A DNA stretch of 64,000 bases. It comes from Streptomyces sp. NBC_00273. GTDB lineage: Bacteria; Actinomycetota; Actinomycetes; Streptomycetales; Streptomycetaceae. The translations under genes and the position numbers were made by a program. The stretch spans positions 4,030,001 to 4,094,000 of the forward strand of contig NZ_CP108067.1 in the NCBI RefSeq assembly GCF_036178145.1, given 5' to 3'. Below, piece by piece: positions 41,811 through 50,980 of this stretch (positions are counted from its first letter, which is position 1; each line of letters opens with the position of its first letter). The notes under the pieces were generated by a model. That model was not told the origin of the DNA, searched no databases, and saw nothing but the letters and a program-made list of their open reading frames with translations.

Positions 41811-41848
41811 AGGGGCAAAAAAACCTCGCCGACACCCCTGACGGCGAG
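41811..41848 (-). promoter_or_regulatory. Terminator-like leader hairpin (candidate attenuator) before BldKB-like gene
   Basis: On the minus strand CTCGCCG (41848-41842) and CGGCGAG (41831-41825) form a perfect 7-bp stem with a 10-base loop, followed by seven consecutive T (41823-41817). This is an intrinsic terminator ending 40 bases before the start codon. Its loop carries CAGGGG, which can instead pair with CCCCT just after the T run (41815-41811), a possible antiterminating alternative. Confidence 0.6.
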
Positions 41849-41903
41849 CATTTCCGTGCCCATAGTGTGCTCGTGAGTCGGCGCGATCCCCACATCGCGT
41901 GAC

Positions 41904-41924
41904 CCATTGACCCGAGCTCAATGG
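41904..41924. promoter_or_regulatory. Inverted repeat CCATTGA-N7-TCAATGG
   Basis: A perfect 7-7-7 inverted repeat about 130-150 bases upstream of the BldKB-like start, on the promoter side of the leader hairpin. It may be a regulator-binding site. Confidence 0.4.
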
Positions 41925-42122
41925 AGCCATCCTCAGGGACGGTCAGGCCGTAAACCACACTTAAGTGGTCTCGTTTTCACAACATCGATCCGCGTCAGAA
42001 ACCCGAAATCCGGACAAACGGATAGGAGACAGACACGTGCGAAACGGACGGTTAGCTCATCTTCCGGAGTGTCACGGTCGGTATGCGGACACCTGAACGC
42101 AAAAATCCGATTGACAAAAGCG

Positions 42123-42165
42123 AACAGCCCCTCCCTTCACGGACTCCGTGAAGGGAGGGGCTGTT
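42123..42165 (-). terminator. Strong terminator of typA
   Basis: A 21-base perfect inverted repeat (42123-42143 with 42145-42165) centred on C42144, followed on the minus strand by CGCTTTTGTC. It lies 82 bases beyond the typA stop. Confidence 0.88.
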
Positions 42166-42247
42166 GCACTACCAGGGCCCTACGGCCGGCTGCGCCCGCC
42201 GTGGCCGCGGCCCGAGCAAACGCGGGCGAACGGCCGTACGGCTGTTG

Positions 42248-44152
42248 CTACTTGGCGGACTTGGCGCGCGACGCGGTGCGCGAGCGGTCCTTCTGGTCCA
42301 GGACGACCTTGCGGATGCGGACGGCCTCCGGGGTCACCTCGACGCACTCGTCGTCGCGGCAGAACTCCAGGGACTGCTCCAGGGAGAGCTTGCGCGGCGG
42401 CACCACGTTCTCGGTGTTGTCCGCGGAAGCCGCACGCATGTTGGTGAGCTTCTTCTCCTTGGTGATGTTCACGTCCATGTCGTCGGAGCGCGAGTTCTCG
42501 CCGACGATCATGCCCTCGTACACCTCGGTGCCGGGCTCGGTGAACAGGACGCCGCGCTCCTGCAGGTTGATCATCGCGAACGGCGTCACGGAGCCGGCGC
42601 GGTCGGCGACCAGGGAGCCGTTGTTACGGGTCACCAGCGGGCCGAACCACGGCTCGTGGCCCTCGTGGATCGAGTGGGCGATACCGGTACCGCGGGTGTT
42701 CGTCAGGAACTCCGTACGGAAACCGATGAGACCGCGCGACGGGACGACGAACTCCATGCGGACCCAGCCGGAACCGTGGTTCGACATGTTGTCCATGCGG
42801 CCCTTGCGGACGCCCATGAGCTGCGTGACCGCACCCATGTGCTCCTCGGGGACGTCGACCGTCATGCGCTCGACGGGCTCGTGCACCTTGCCGTCGATCT
42901 CCTGCGTGACGACCTGCGGCTTGCCGATGGTCAGCTCGAAGCCCTCGCGGCGCATCTGCTCGACCAGGATGGCGAGCGCGAGCTCACCACGGCCCTGGAC
43001 CTCCCAGGCGTCGGGACGCTCGGTCTCCAGGACGCGGAGCGAGACGTTACCGATCAGCTCGCGGTCCAGACGGTCCTTGACCTGGCGCGCGGTGACCTTG
43101 CGGTCCTTGACCGCGGACTTGGCGTCCGCGCCCTTGCCGCTGCCGCCGCGGCCGACCATCGGGGAGGTGTTCGTACCGATGGTCATGGAGATCGCCGGCT
43201 CGTCGACCGAGATCAGCGGGAGCGCGATCGGGTTCTCCGGGTCGGCCAGGGTCTCACCGATCATGATGTCGGGGATACCGGCGACCGCGCAGATGTCACC
43301 CGGGCCCGCCACCTCGGCCGGCTTGCGGGTGAGCGCCTCGGTCATCATCAGCTCGGTGATGCGGACGTTCGACTGGGTGCCGTCACGCTTGATCCAGGTG
43401 ACGGTCTGGCCCTTGCGCAGCTCGCCCTGCTCGACGCGCAGGAGCGCGATGCGGCCGAGGAAGTTGTCGGCGTCCAGGTTGGTGACGTGGGCCTGCAGCG
43501 GGGCCTCGTCGTCGTACACCGGGGCGGGGACGTGCTCCAGGATGGTGGAGAAGAACGGCTCCAGGCTGTCGCTGTCCGCGGGGACGGTGCCGTCCTCCGG
43601 CTTGGTCAGCGAGGCGACGCCGTCACGGCCGCAGGCGTAGACGATCGGGAACTCGATCTGCTCCTCGGTGGCGTCCAGGTCCAGGAACAGGTCGTAGGTG
43701 TCGTTGACGACCTCGTCGATCCGGGAGTCCGGGCGGTCCGTCTTGTTGATGCAGAGGATGACCGGCATGTTCGCCTGCAGGGCCTTGCGCAGGACGAAGC
43801 GGGTCTGGGGCAGCGGACCCTCGGAGGCGTCCACCAGCAGGACGACGGCGTCCACCATCGACAGACCGCGCTCGACCTCACCACCGAAGTCGGCGTGGCC
43901 GGGGGTGTCGATGATGTTGATCGTGATCGGGGCCCCGCCGTCCTTGGGGTGATACTTCACCGCCGTGTTCTTGGCGAGGATCGTGATGCCCTTCTCACGC
44001 TCCAGGTCGTTCGAGTCCATCATGCGGTCGTCGAGGTGCTGGTGGGCGGCGAAGGCACCGGCCTGCTTGAGCATGGCATCGACGATGGTCGTCTTGCCAT
44101 GGTCGACGTGGGCGACGATGGCGACGTTACGGATGTCGTGGCGCGTGGGCAC
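42248..44152 (-). CDS. typA: Ribosome-associated GTPase TypA/BipA
   Basis: 634 residues, the usual TypA length. G1 AHVDHGKTT near residue 16, DSNDLEREKGITI (G2), DTPGHADF (G3), NKTDRPD (G4). EF-G-like domains follow, and the C-terminal region carries VPEEHMGAVTQLMGVRKG and RGLIGFRTEFLTNTRG, the TypA signature. It binds the 70S ribosome and is needed under stress and cold. The GTG at 44152 starts the conserved N-terminus (VPTRHDIRNVAIV); GGGAGAA lies upstream. It lies between the orphan binding protein and the bldK-like operon, as SCO5111 does from memory. Confidence 0.94.
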   Translation of the reverse strand: MPTRHDIRNVAIVAHVDHGKTTIVDAMLKQAGAFAAHQHLDDRMMDSNDLEREKGITILAKNTAVKYHPKDGGAPITINIIDTPGHADFGGEVERGLSMVDAVVLLVDASEGPLPQTRFVLRKALQANMPVILCINKTDRPDSRIDEVVNDTYDLFLDLDATEEQIEFPIVYACGRDGVASLTKPEDGTVPADSDSLEPFFSTILEHVPAPVYDDEAPLQAHVTNLDADNFLGRIALLRVEQGELRKGQTVTWIKRDGTQSNVRITELMMTEALTRKPAEVAGPGDICAVAGIPDIMIGETLADPENPIALPLISVDEPAISMTIGTNTSPMVGRGGSGKGADAKSAVKDRKVTARQVKDRLDRELIGNVSLRVLETERPDAWEVQGRGELALAILVEQMRREGFELTIGKPQVVTQEIDGKVHEPVERMTVDVPEEHMGAVTQLMGVRKGRMDNMSNHGSGWVRMEFVVPSRGLIGFRTEFLTNTRGTGIAHSIHEGHEPWFGPLVTRNNGSLVADRAGSVTPFAMINLQERGVLFTEPGTEVYEGMIVGENSRSDDMDVNITKEKKLTNMRAASADNTENVVPPRKLSLEQSLEFCRDDECVEVTPEAVRIRKVVLDQKDRSRTASRAKSAK

Positions 44153-44487
44153 TTCGGCGCTTCTCCCGGGATCGTGGATGGCGTCGCGTACGGTCCGGCA
44201 CGCGCGCCTCGGCCGGGCGAAAACCTGCCACGGCCTTACCCCATGGTACGTCGCGTGGCGGGAACCGCCTGCCGGGGGGTCTGTCAAGAGGCCGGATGTA
44301 TGAGTGCGGCCGAGTGCTGCGTGGGGTGCCTCGACCGCCGTTCCTGCTGGTAAGCACACGGGTCAACGGGTACGCACGACCTTGCCCGCCGGGGGATCCG
44401 GCGGGCAAGGGACTTGAGTCACATCTGAGCTTGTGACCCTGCGGTCAACCAGACAGGCACCGCTTTGTCACCACTTCTTCGCCCCCG
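44153..44487. other. Intergenic region, 335 bp, upstream of typA
   Basis: Holds the expected typA promoter and the terminator of the orphan binding-protein gene (44380-44410). Nothing else is recognised. Confidence 0.6.
44380..44410. terminator. Terminator of the orphan binding-protein gene
   Basis: A 13-bp perfect stem (CCTTGCCCGCCGG at 44380-44392 with 44398-44410) around the loop GGGAT, on the downstream side of the minus-strand gene that ends at 44488. Confidence 0.8.
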
Positions 44488-46809
44488 CTACTTCTTCTTG
44501 TCCTTCGCGGTCAGCGCCTTCTTCCAGCCGATGTCCTGGTAGCGGGGAGCGCCGAGGCCGAAGGCGCCGGCGTTGGCGAGGCCCGGCTTGACCGCCACCA
44601 GCTCCGGGCGCTGGAAGAGGGGGATGGAGCCGGCCGCGGCCCAGATCCGGGCGTCCGCCTTGCGCATCAGCTCACGGGACTGCTCCTCGTCCAGTTCGCC
44701 GACCGCCTGGTCGAAGAGCTGGTCGATGTGGTCGGTGCCGACCCGTGTGTAGTTCTGTTCGACGAGGAGCGAGCCGTCCGCGGCCGGCTCCGGCTTGGCG
44801 AAGATGGGCCGGGCGTCGGTGGCCGGGTAGGCCGTGGCGGGCCAGGAGTACAGGGCCAGGTCGTACTGGCCGGAGGCGATGTGGTCCTTGAAGAAGCTGG
44901 CGTCGGCCACCTTGATCGTCTCGGTGTTCACGCCGACCTTGCGGAGCATCCCGGCGATCCGCTCGCCGACCGTGCGCAGGGACTCCGAGCCGGGGCCCGC
45001 CGGGAGGACGAAGCGCAGGCTGAGCGCCTTGCCGTCCTTGGCGAGCATGTTGCCGGAGGTGCGGACGGGCTGCTTGGCGGGGGCCGGGGCCGGGGAGGCC
45101 TTGGCGGGGTCGGCCCCCTCGCCGTCGCGGACCGGGGCCCCCTTGCCGTCGTCCTCGGCGTCCTGCGCCCGGGCGGCGCGGGCGATCAGGGCCGCCTGGG
45201 CGAGCAGGGACGCCCGCTGCTGGGCCCCGAAGGGGGCGGGGGCGAGCACCGGGGACGGCTCGCCCTGGTCCTGCGCCGGGACGGTGTCGGTCTTCGGGCG
45301 GTCGGCGGTCGCCGACCGCGGCTCGCCGTTGGCCCCGTCGTCCTGGCCCACGATGTAGAGCCCGTCGTTTCCGGTGCCCGGACCCGACGGGGTCTTCGAG
45401 TCGTCCTGCGGCGCGCTCTCCGGGCCGGCCTTGGCGGCGGGCTCGGTGATCTTGCCGTTCTTGCGCCAGCCCGCGTCCGCGAACAGGGCCTGGGCCGCGC
45501 GGGTGTCCAGGCCGCCGAGCGCGTCGCTGTTGTCGGCGTACGCCCGCTGCCCGGCCAGGGCCAGGTGGCTGCCGACCGGCTTCGCGGGCAGCCCGAGCGG
45601 CTTCAGCACGACCTCGGCCAGCGCCTGGCGGTCCAGGGCCCGGGCCACCGCCCGGCGCACCCGCTCGTCCGCCAGCGGGCCGGAGGCCCCGTTCATCGCG
45701 AGCTGGGTGTAGGCCGGCTCCAGGGACTTCCGCACGGTGAAGGCCTTCAGCGCCGTCTGCTCGGCCGCGTACTGCTTGACCGAGGCGAGGTGCTTCTGGC
45801 GGCTCTCCGTCTCCGCCGCCGCCTTCTCCTCGTCCGCCCCGAAAGCGGTCGCCCAGGACAACGTGGCCTGCGCCGGCGTCAGCGCGGCCTCCGGGCCGTG
45901 GGCCGGGGCGCCGCCCGCGCCCGGGCCGTTCTTGGCGGCCGCGTCCCGGCGGGCCAGTGCGATCCGGTCGGCCGCGGCCCGATCGATCTCCGCCAGATCG
46001 AGCTTCCCGGCGGCCAGCGCCGCCGGGCGCTCGGCCCGCGGGACCGCCGTCAGGATCAGCGTGTCCAGCTTGGCCGGACGGCCCCACCAGCGCGCGTTGC
46101 GGGTCAGGGCGGCGGTCCCGGTCTTCTTGTCGATCGCGCCCAGCCCGAAGGGTCCGGCGGTGATCTTCAGGGCGCCGCGGGCGCCCTCGTTGAAGGCCTC
46201 CGGGGTGCCGGTGACCTGCTTGGGGTAGAGAGGGGTGAAGAGGGCGCGCCAGTCGGCGTACGGCTTGTTGAAGGTGACCCTGACCTCCAGGTCGGTCTTG
46301 CCCTTCTCGATCTTCTCGATCCGGTCGTAGCCGGCGTTGCGCGCCGTCCAGTACGCCGAGTCCTTGCCGTTCAGGGCACGCCACTGGGCCACGAAGTCGG
46401 CGGCGCCGATCTCGCGCCCGTCGCTCCACACCGCCTTCTGGTTCAGCTTGTACTGGACGACCTGCTTCGGCTCCCGCTCGATGACCCCGGCCTTCTCCAG
46501 GTAGTCCGGGTTGACCACCGGCCGCCCCTTGGCGTCCAGCACGAAGAGCTGCGGCAACACGGCGCCGGCGATCCTGTTGGTGGTGGCGTCCGCGTCGGCC
46601 TGGAAGGTGTTGAGGGTGTCCGGGAGCGCGTCGACCGCCCAGCGCAGCACACCCCCGTCCGCGACCCTGTCGCGGGTGGTCGTGGCGATGTCCTGTTCTG
46701 CGGCGGCCTGACCGCCCTCGTCGTCACCCGCGCCGCAGCCCGTGAGCAGCGGCAGTGCGAGGACTCCCGAGGTCAGGAGCGCCAAGGACCTGCGCCTTCT
46801 CTGGGACAT
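44488..46809 (-). CDS. Orphan solute-binding lipoprotein with low-complexity insert
   Basis: 773 residues, about 200 longer than usual SBP_bac_5 proteins. Lipobox LLTGC near residue 25 after SLALLTSGVLALPL. The first lobe is typical (YKLNQKAVWSDGREIGAADF, VRRAVARALDRQAL). Residues about 455-585 are a Pro/Asp/Ala-rich insert (for example ADPAKASPAPAPAKQPVRTS) between the two lobes, after which the fold resumes (LSLRFVLPAGPGSESLRTVG, QYDLALYSWPATAYPA). The ATG at 46809 has GGAGGT seven bases upstream. No permease or ATPase adjoins it, so it may feed one of the two nearby peptide transporters or act as a receptor. Confidence 0.85.
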   Translation of the reverse strand: MSQRRRRSLALLTSGVLALPLLTGCGAGDDEGGQAAAEQDIATTTRDRVADGGVLRWAVDALPDTLNTFQADADATTNRIAGAVLPQLFVLDAKGRPVVNPDYLEKAGVIEREPKQVVQYKLNQKAVWSDGREIGAADFVAQWRALNGKDSAYWTARNAGYDRIEKIEKGKTDLEVRVTFNKPYADWRALFTPLYPKQVTGTPEAFNEGARGALKITAGPFGLGAIDKKTGTAALTRNARWWGRPAKLDTLILTAVPRAERPAALAAGKLDLAEIDRAAADRIALARRDAAAKNGPGAGGAPAHGPEAALTPAQATLSWATAFGADEEKAAAETESRQKHLASVKQYAAEQTALKAFTVRKSLEPAYTQLAMNGASGPLADERVRRAVARALDRQALAEVVLKPLGLPAKPVGSHLALAGQRAYADNSDALGGLDTRAAQALFADAGWRKNGKITEPAAKAGPESAPQDDSKTPSGPGTGNDGLYIVGQDDGANGEPRSATADRPKTDTVPAQDQGEPSPVLAPAPFGAQQRASLLAQAALIARAARAQDAEDDGKGAPVRDGEGADPAKASPAPAPAKQPVRTSGNMLAKDGKALSLRFVLPAGPGSESLRTVGERIAGMLRKVGVNTETIKVADASFFKDHIASGQYDLALYSWPATAYPATDARPIFAKPEPAADGSLLVEQNYTRVGTDHIDQLFDQAVGELDEEQSRELMRKADARIWAAAGSIPLFQRPELVAVKPGLANAGAFGLGAPRYQDIGWKKALTAKDKKK

Positions 46810-47155
46810 GGGTGGTACCTCCGGGGCGGGGCGTGGGGGAAGCATGATCACGTTCGGCGGTATATGGAGCTGATCACACCGGTTGCCGGAACCCACTGAA
46901 ATAGACGGTCCGCCGCACCCCTCGCAGCCGCCTCTCGCCACGCCGCGAACCCCACCCGTGCGGACCAATCCCGCTTGCGCCGCAGGAGGCGTTCCCCCGG
47001 GAGAGGGATGAGAATGGGGGGCAGGGAGGGGCGCACGGTTCACGCCTGCGCGCCCGCAATCGCTGCACGTCCCTTCACAACGGGGGACGTGAAGCGCGAC
47101 ACTCGCAGGCGCACATGAGCGTTGCCACCGCACCTGGCGGAAGTGAGGGCAAATC
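46810..47155. other. Divergent intergenic region, 346 bp
   Basis: Lies between the orphan binding protein (minus) and the 74-residue gene (plus). It contains an A/T-richer stretch TATATGGAGCTGATCAC (46861-46877) and a direct repeat TGATCAC (46845-46851 and 46871-46877). Both promoters should be here but I cannot place them. Confidence 0.5.
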
Positions 47156-47380
47156 ATGTCCCTGCAAGACGATCTGAGTGCCGTACGGCGCAACCTGGAC
47201 GAGCTGACGCGCAAGGTCGAGCGGCTGGAGCAGCAGGCCGCCCGGCAGAAGCCGTCGACGACGGCGGCCGGTCCGGACCCGTCCCAGATGGTGACGGTCC
47301 CGGACACCCCCTACGACAGCTCCCTGTGGACGGACTCCGACGACGAGGGCCTGGGCGCCCGCGACCGTCGCGCCCCCTGA
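47156..47380 (+). CDS. Small coiled-coil protein
   Basis: 74 residues. Residues 2-32 form an amphipathic charged helix with heptad-like spacing (LSAVRRNLDELTRKVERLEQ), followed by a flexible acidic tail (DSSLWTDSDDEGLGARDRR). No membrane helix. The ATG at 47156 has GAGGG seven bases upstream. It lies just before the succinate dehydrogenase genes on the same strand. Unknown function; probably oligomeric. Confidence 0.68.
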   Translation: MSLQDDLSAVRRNLDELTRKVERLEQQAARQKPSTTAAGPDPSQMVTVPDTPYDSSLWTDSDDEGLGARDRRAP

Positions 47381-47482
47381 GGCAGCCCGTCACGGGCCCG
47401 CATCCACCCGCGCCCCGTCCGGTCCGGCCGTCCGCGGCCGGGCCGCCCGGGGCACCCCTCATCACTCCTCCCGGAGTCTTCT

Positions 47483-48307
47483 TTGGCCACAGGCACGGAA
47501 CGACCCCAGCAGCGGCCCGGCGGCGTCCATGACGCCTCACGGGCCGCGATCGCGGCCCGGCACCTGCGGACCGACCGGTGGTGGCTGGCCCCCGCCGGCA
47601 CCGCGGCCGGGCTGTTCGCCTTCATCGTCTACTCGACCTGGCGGGCCTTCGCGAACGCCGACTACTACGCGGCCCCGTACGTCTCCCCCTTCTACTCCCC
47701 GTGTCTCGCGGAGAACTGCGTCCCGATGAAGGGCGGGCCCAACTGGGAGGTCTTCGGCAGCTGGTGGGGCCTCTCCCCCGCCCTGCTGATCCTGATCTTC
47801 CCGCTCGGCTTCCGGCTGACCTGCTACTACTACCGCAAGGCCTACTACCGGGGCTTCTGGGCCTCGCCGCCCGCCTGCGCGGTCGCCGAACCGCACGCGA
47901 GGTACACCGGCGAGTCCCGCTTCCCGCTGATCCTCCAGAACGCGCACCGGTACTTCTTCTACGCGGCGGTCCCGGTCGCGGGCATCCTCACGTACGACAC
48001 GGTGCTGACCTTCCGCGACGAGCACTACGACTGGGGCCACATGGGCCTCGGGACCCTGCTGTTCCTGGTCAACATCACGCTGATCTGGGCCTACACCCTG
48101 TCCTGCCACTCCTGCCGCCACATCATGGGCGGCCGGCTCAAGCACTTCTCGAAGCACCCGGTGCGCTACCGGCTCTGGGGCTGGATCAGCCGGCTCAACG
48201 CCCGCCACATGCAACTGGCGTGGGCCTCCCTGATCAGCGTGGCCCTCTGCGACTTCTACGTGTACCTGCTGGCCAGCGGCGCCTTCACCGACCCGAGGAT
48301 CTTCTGA
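47483..48307 (+). CDS. sdhC: Succinate dehydrogenase membrane anchor (mycobacterial Sdh1 type)
   Basis: 274 residues with five membrane helices (LAPAGTAAGLFAFIVYSTWR, LLILIFPLGFRLTCYYYRK, YFFYAAVPVAGILTYDTVLT, LFLVNITLIWAYTLSCHSC, QLAWASLISVALCDFYVYLL). His residues near helices (NAHRYFF, DWGHMGLG, CHSCRHIMGGRLKHFSKH) are candidate haem ligands. It is a single fused-type anchor, unlike the paired SdhC/SdhD of many bacteria. The TTG at 47483 follows GGAG after about six bases. It precedes sdhA by one base pair of spacing, so the three genes are one operon. Assignment rests on context and topology. Confidence 0.8.
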   Translation: MATGTERPQQRPGGVHDASRAAIAARHLRTDRWWLAPAGTAAGLFAFIVYSTWRAFANADYYAAPYVSPFYSPCLAENCVPMKGGPNWEVFGSWWGLSPALLILIFPLGFRLTCYYYRKAYYRGFWASPPACAVAEPHARYTGESRFPLILQNAHRYFFYAAVPVAGILTYDTVLTFRDEHYDWGHMGLGTLLFLVNITLIWAYTLSCHSCRHIMGGRLKHFSKHPVRYRLWGWISRLNARHMQLAWASLISVALCDFYVYLLASGAFTDPRIF

Positions 48308-48308
48308 G

Positions 48309-50207
48309 ATGGCTCAAGTGGAACGGCAGCAGTGGGACGTGGTCGTGGTCGGCGCCGGGGGCGCCGGGCTGCGGGCCGCGATCGAGGCCCGCGAGCGCGG
48401 CGCCCGTACCGCCGTGATCTGCAAGTCCCTCTTCGGCAAGGCCCATACGGTGATGGCGGAGGGCGGGATCGCCGCCTCCATGGGCAACGTCAACGAGCAC
48501 GACAACTGGCAGGTGCACTTCCGCGACACCATGCGCGGGGGAAAGTTCCTCAACCAGTGGCGGATGGCGGAACTCCACGCGAAGGAGGCCCCCGACCGGG
48601 TCTGGGAGCTGGAGACCTGGGGGGCGCTCTTCGACCGGACGCCCGACGGGAAGATCTCCCAGCGCAACTTCGGCGGGCACGAGTACCCGCGCCTCGCGCA
48701 CGTCGGCGACCGCACCGGCCTGGAGCTGATCCGCACGCTCCAGCAGAAGATCGTCGCGCTCCAGCAGGAGGACTTCAAGGAGTACGGGGACTACGAGGCC
48801 CGTCTCAAGGTCTTCCAGGAGTGCACGGTCACCAGGGTCCTGAAGGAGGGGCCGAGGGTTTCGGGCGCCTTCTGCTACGAGCGCGAGTCCGGCCGCTTCT
48901 TCGTGCTGGAGGCCCCGGCGGTCGTCCTCGCCACGGGCGGGATCGGCAAGTCCTTCAAGACCACCTCCAACTCCTGGGAGTACACGGGCGACGGCCACGC
49001 GCTGGCCCTGCTCGCGGGTGCGCCCCTGCTCAACATGGAGTTCGTGCAGTTCCACCCGACCGGCATGGTCTGGCCGCCGTCGGTCAAGGGCATCCTCGTC
49101 ACCGAGTCCGTGCGCGGTGACGGCGGGGTGCTGCGCAACTCCGAGGGCAAGCGGTTCATGTTCGACTACGTCCCCGACGTCTTCAAGGAGAAGTACGCCG
49201 AGTCGGAGGCGGAGGGCGACCGCTGGTACGAGGACCCGGACCACAACCGGCGCCCGCCCGAACTGCTGCCGCGCGACGAGGTGGCGCGGGCGATCAACTC
49301 CGAGGTGAAGGCGGGCCGCGGCTCACCGCACGGCGGGGTCTTCCTCGACGTGTCCACCCGGATGCCGGCCGAGCGGATCAAGCGGCGGCTCCCGTCGATG
49401 TACCACCAGTTCAAGGAGCTGGCGGACGTGGACATCACGGCGGAGCCGATGGAGGTGGGTCCGACCTGCCACTACGTGATGGGCGGGATCGCGGTCGACT
49501 CGGAGTCCGCCGCCACCGTCGGGGTGCCGGGGCTGTTCGCGGCGGGTGAGGTCGCGGGCGGGATGCACGGCTCGAACCGGCTCGGCGGCAACTCCCTCTC
49601 CGACCTGCTGGTCTTCGGACGGCGGGCCGGGCTGCACGCGGCGCAGTACGCCGCCGCCGCCGGACGCCCGGCGGTCGCCCAGGCGGAGATCGACGCGGCG
49701 GCGACGGAGGCGCTGGCCCCCTTCCACGCCGCCGAGGGCGCGGAGAACCCGTACACGCTCCACCAGGAACTGCAGACGACGATGAACGACCTCGTCGGCA
49801 TCATCCGGCGCGCGGGCGAGATGGCCGAGGCGCTGGAGAGGCTCGCGACCCTGCGCGTACGGGCCTCCCGGGCCGGTGTCGAGGGACACCGGCAGTTCAA
49901 CCCCGGCTGGCACCTCGCCCTGGACCTGCGGAACATGCTGCTGGTCAGCGAGTGCGTGGCCCGCGCGGCCCTGGAGCGCACCGAAAGCCGGGGCGGGCAC
50001 ACCCGCGAGGACTGCCCGTCGATGGAGCGCAGCTGGCGGCCGGTGAACCTGCTGTGCCGGCCGGTCGACCCGGTGCCGGCGGATCCGGCGGCCGACCGGA
50101 TCGCCCTGGTCCGCACGCTCACCGAGCCCATCCGCCCCGACCTGCTCGCGCTCTTCGAGAAGGAAGAGCTGGTCAAGTACCTCGCCGAAGAGGAGCTGTA
50201 CGAATGA
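48309..50207 (+). CDS. sdhA: Succinate dehydrogenase/fumarate reductase flavoprotein subunit
   Basis: 632 residues. FAD-binding GAGGAGLRAAIEARERGART near residue 14, the covalent-flavin region KAHTVMAEGGIAASMG, active-site HPTGMVWPPSV and the REGxR-like region, and GGNSLSDLLVFGRRAG near 435. It oxidises succinate to fumarate at the inner face of the membrane. Its stop overlaps the sdhB start by four bases (ATGA at 50204-50207). The sequence class matches mycobacterial Sdh1 (Rv0248c). Confidence 0.93.
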   Translation: MAQVERQQWDVVVVGAGGAGLRAAIEARERGARTAVICKSLFGKAHTVMAEGGIAASMGNVNEHDNWQVHFRDTMRGGKFLNQWRMAELHAKEAPDRVWELETWGALFDRTPDGKISQRNFGGHEYPRLAHVGDRTGLELIRTLQQKIVALQQEDFKEYGDYEARLKVFQECTVTRVLKEGPRVSGAFCYERESGRFFVLEAPAVVLATGGIGKSFKTTSNSWEYTGDGHALALLAGAPLLNMEFVQFHPTGMVWPPSVKGILVTESVRGDGGVLRNSEGKRFMFDYVPDVFKEKYAESEAEGDRWYEDPDHNRRPPELLPRDEVARAINSEVKAGRGSPHGGVFLDVSTRMPAERIKRRLPSMYHQFKELADVDITAEPMEVGPTCHYVMGGIAVDSESAATVGVPGLFAAGEVAGGMHGSNRLGGNSLSDLLVFGRRAGLHAAQYAAAAGRPAVAQAEIDAAATEALAPFHAAEGAENPYTLHQELQTTMNDLVGIIRRAGEMAEALERLATLRVRASRAGVEGHRQFNPGWHLALDLRNMLLVSECVARAALERTESRGGHTREDCPSMERSWRPVNLLCRPVDPVPADPAADRIALVRTLTEPIRPDLLALFEKEELVKYLAEEELYE

Positions 50208-50974
50208 GTACGTACGACGCGAGCTTCCGGATCTGGCGGGGCGACGCGGAGGGCGGGGAACTGCGGGACTTCACCGTCGAGGTGCACGACGGTGAGGTGG
50301 TGCTGGACATCGTCCACCGGCTCCAGGCCACCCAGGCCTCGGACCTGGCGGTGCGCTGGAACTGCAAGGCGGGCAAGTGCGGCTCGTGCAGTGCGGAGGT
50401 CAACGGCCGGCCGCGGCTGATGTGCATGACGCGCATGTCCACCTTCGAGCGGTCCGAGACGATCACCGTCACGCCGCTGCGCGCCTTCCCGATCGTCCGG
50501 GACCTGGTCACGGACGTGTCCTTCAACTACGCCAAGGCGCGGGAGGTCCCGGCCTTCGTGCCGCCGGAAGGGGTGGCCCCGGGCGCGTACCGGATGCAGC
50601 AGATCGACGTGGAGCGCTCGCAGGAGTTCCGCAAGTGCATCGAGTGCTTCCTGTGCCAGGACACCTGCCACGTGGTGCGCGACCACGAGGAGAACAAGGG
50701 CGCCTTCGCCGGTCCGCGCTTCCTGATGCGGGTGGCGGAGCTGGACATGCACCCGCTGGACGCGGCGGAGGAGGCGGGCCTGGACCGCAAGCGCACCGCG
50801 CAGGAGGAGCACGGGCTCGGATACTGCAACATCACCAAGTGCTGTACGGAGGTCTGCCCGGAGGGCATCAAGATCACCGACAATGCGCTGATCCCGCTGA
50901 AGGAGCGGGCGGTGGACCGCAAGTACGACCCGCTGGTGTGGCTGGGGAACAAGATCGGCCGCCGACAGGGCTGA
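50204..50974 (+). CDS. sdhB: Succinate dehydrogenase iron-sulfur subunit
   Basis: 256 residues. The plant-type ferredoxin domain has NCKAGKCGSCSAEVNGRPRL and, with MCMTRM, the 2Fe-2S ligands. The C-terminal domain has CIECFLCQDTCHVV and CNITKCCTEVCPEGI for the 4Fe-4S and 3Fe-4S clusters. It passes electrons from SdhA to the membrane anchor and quinone. The ATG lies in the sdhA stop. A hairpin terminator follows. Confidence 0.94.
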   Translation: MSTYDASFRIWRGDAEGGELRDFTVEVHDGEVVLDIVHRLQATQASDLAVRWNCKAGKCGSCSAEVNGRPRLMCMTRMSTFERSETITVTPLRAFPIVRDLVTDVSFNYAKAREVPAFVPPEGVAPGAYRMQQIDVERSQEFRKCIECFLCQDTCHVVRDHEENKGAFAGPRFLMRVAELDMHPLDAAEEAGLDRKRTAQEEHGLGYCNITKCCTEVCPEGIKITDNALIPLKERAVDRKYDPLVWLGNKIGRRQG

Positions 50975-50980
50975 CGGCCG

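Larger units (their letters stand above)
41777..42247. other. Intergenic region, 471 bp, upstream of the bldK-like operon
   Basis: Lies between typA (which ends at 42248) and the bldK-like binding protein; both are on the minus strand. It holds the typA terminator (42123-42165), two inverted repeats (41904-41924 and the palindrome CACTTAAGTG at 41958-41967) and the leader hairpin (41811-41848). No open frame with a ribosome site is seen. Confidence 0.7.

Noticed and set aside
42111..42116. TTGACA on the plus strand beside the typA terminator
   Set aside because: No plus-strand gene follows and no -10 element at the right distance is convincing; probably chance.
46845..46877. Direct repeat TGATCAC upstream of the orphan binding protein
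   Set aside because: A 7-base repeat 26 bases apart is weak evidence, and no regulator or comparison supports it.
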